Shown here: one piece after another, positions 14,725 through 14,755 of the stretch
Layout: the number at the start of each line of letters is the position of its first letter
Position numbering within the stretch: position 1 is the first letter of the stretch
Source: Candidatus Saccharimonadota bacterium
GTDB taxonomy: Bacteria; Patescibacteriota; Saccharimonadia; Saccharimonadales; Saccharimonadaceae
Length of the DNA: 14,755 nt
Direction of reading: 5' to 3'
Assembly: GCA_905372495.1 (NCBI GenBank)
Contig: CAJPPG010000018.1
Coordinates: 1 to 14,755, forward strand
Translations under genes and position numbers: made by a program
Notes under the pieces: model-generated
Told to the model about the DNA's origin: nothing
Database searches by the model: none
The model's input: only the letters and a program-made list of their open reading frames with translations

Positions 14725-14755
14725 AAACTATCGATTGGACGATAAATTAATATAT
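14725..14755 (+). other. Window end, short stem-loop
   Basis: TATCG (14729-14733) pairs with CGATA (14740-14744) around six bases, followed by an AT-rich run with no proper T tract. TTGGAC at 14735-14740 could instead be the -35 box of a gene beyond the window. Nothing else is seen. Confidence 0.25.

Overview
The window looks like chromosome from a Patescibacteria (CPR) genome, most likely a Saccharibacteria (TM7) relative. This is inference, not a database result. The reasons are very compact AT-leaning coding, a cut-down alanyl-tRNA synthetase of the CPR kind, a run of short secreted beta-rich proteins with C-terminal membrane or sorting-like tails, and a large cytosolic M1 aminopeptidase that would suit a peptide-scavenging epibiont. 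Conserved genes read through without in-frame UGA and pepN ends in UGA, so the standard bacterial code applies, not the UGA=Gly code of Gracilibacteria and Absconditabacteria.

Positions 1-3652 hold a cell-surface locus. It contains a small secreted protein with a WxL-like beta-sandwich, two tandem paralogues with signal peptide, Ig-like DUF916/WxLIP-like ectodomain and C-terminal membrane anchor, and a two-module secreted protein ending in a VPDTG sorting-like motif, membrane segment and basic tail. The set of parts resembles the Firmicutes Csc/WxL surface clusters and is the most interesting system here. Hairpin terminators follow the first and last genes, and a good promoter stands before the second.

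Positions 3653-4860 hold tRNA-Val(GAC), a six-helix DUF308/HdeD-like membrane protein, about 210 bp with no gene and only weak inverted repeats, and tRNA-Lys(UUU). Each tRNA has its own promoter, an encoded CCA and an intrinsic terminator.

Positions 4861-9855 are a four-gene operon, typA-tatD-nifS-mnmA, with gaps of 10-11 nt. The desulfurase next to MnmA suggests a dedicated sulfur relay for 2-thiouridine at U34. The tRNA-Lys(UUU) encoded just upstream is one of the standard substrates of that modification.

Positions 9843-9899 are three 19-bp tandem repeats lying between the convergent stop codons of mnmA and a small minus-strand gene for a membrane-anchored protein of unknown function. Divergently from that gene run alaS (apparently leaderless, and lacking the usual editing beta-barrel and C-Ala domain) and pepN. 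The last 31 bases hold no gene.

Most recognisable promoters sit only 7 to about 40 nt from the start codon, so 5' leaders are very short.
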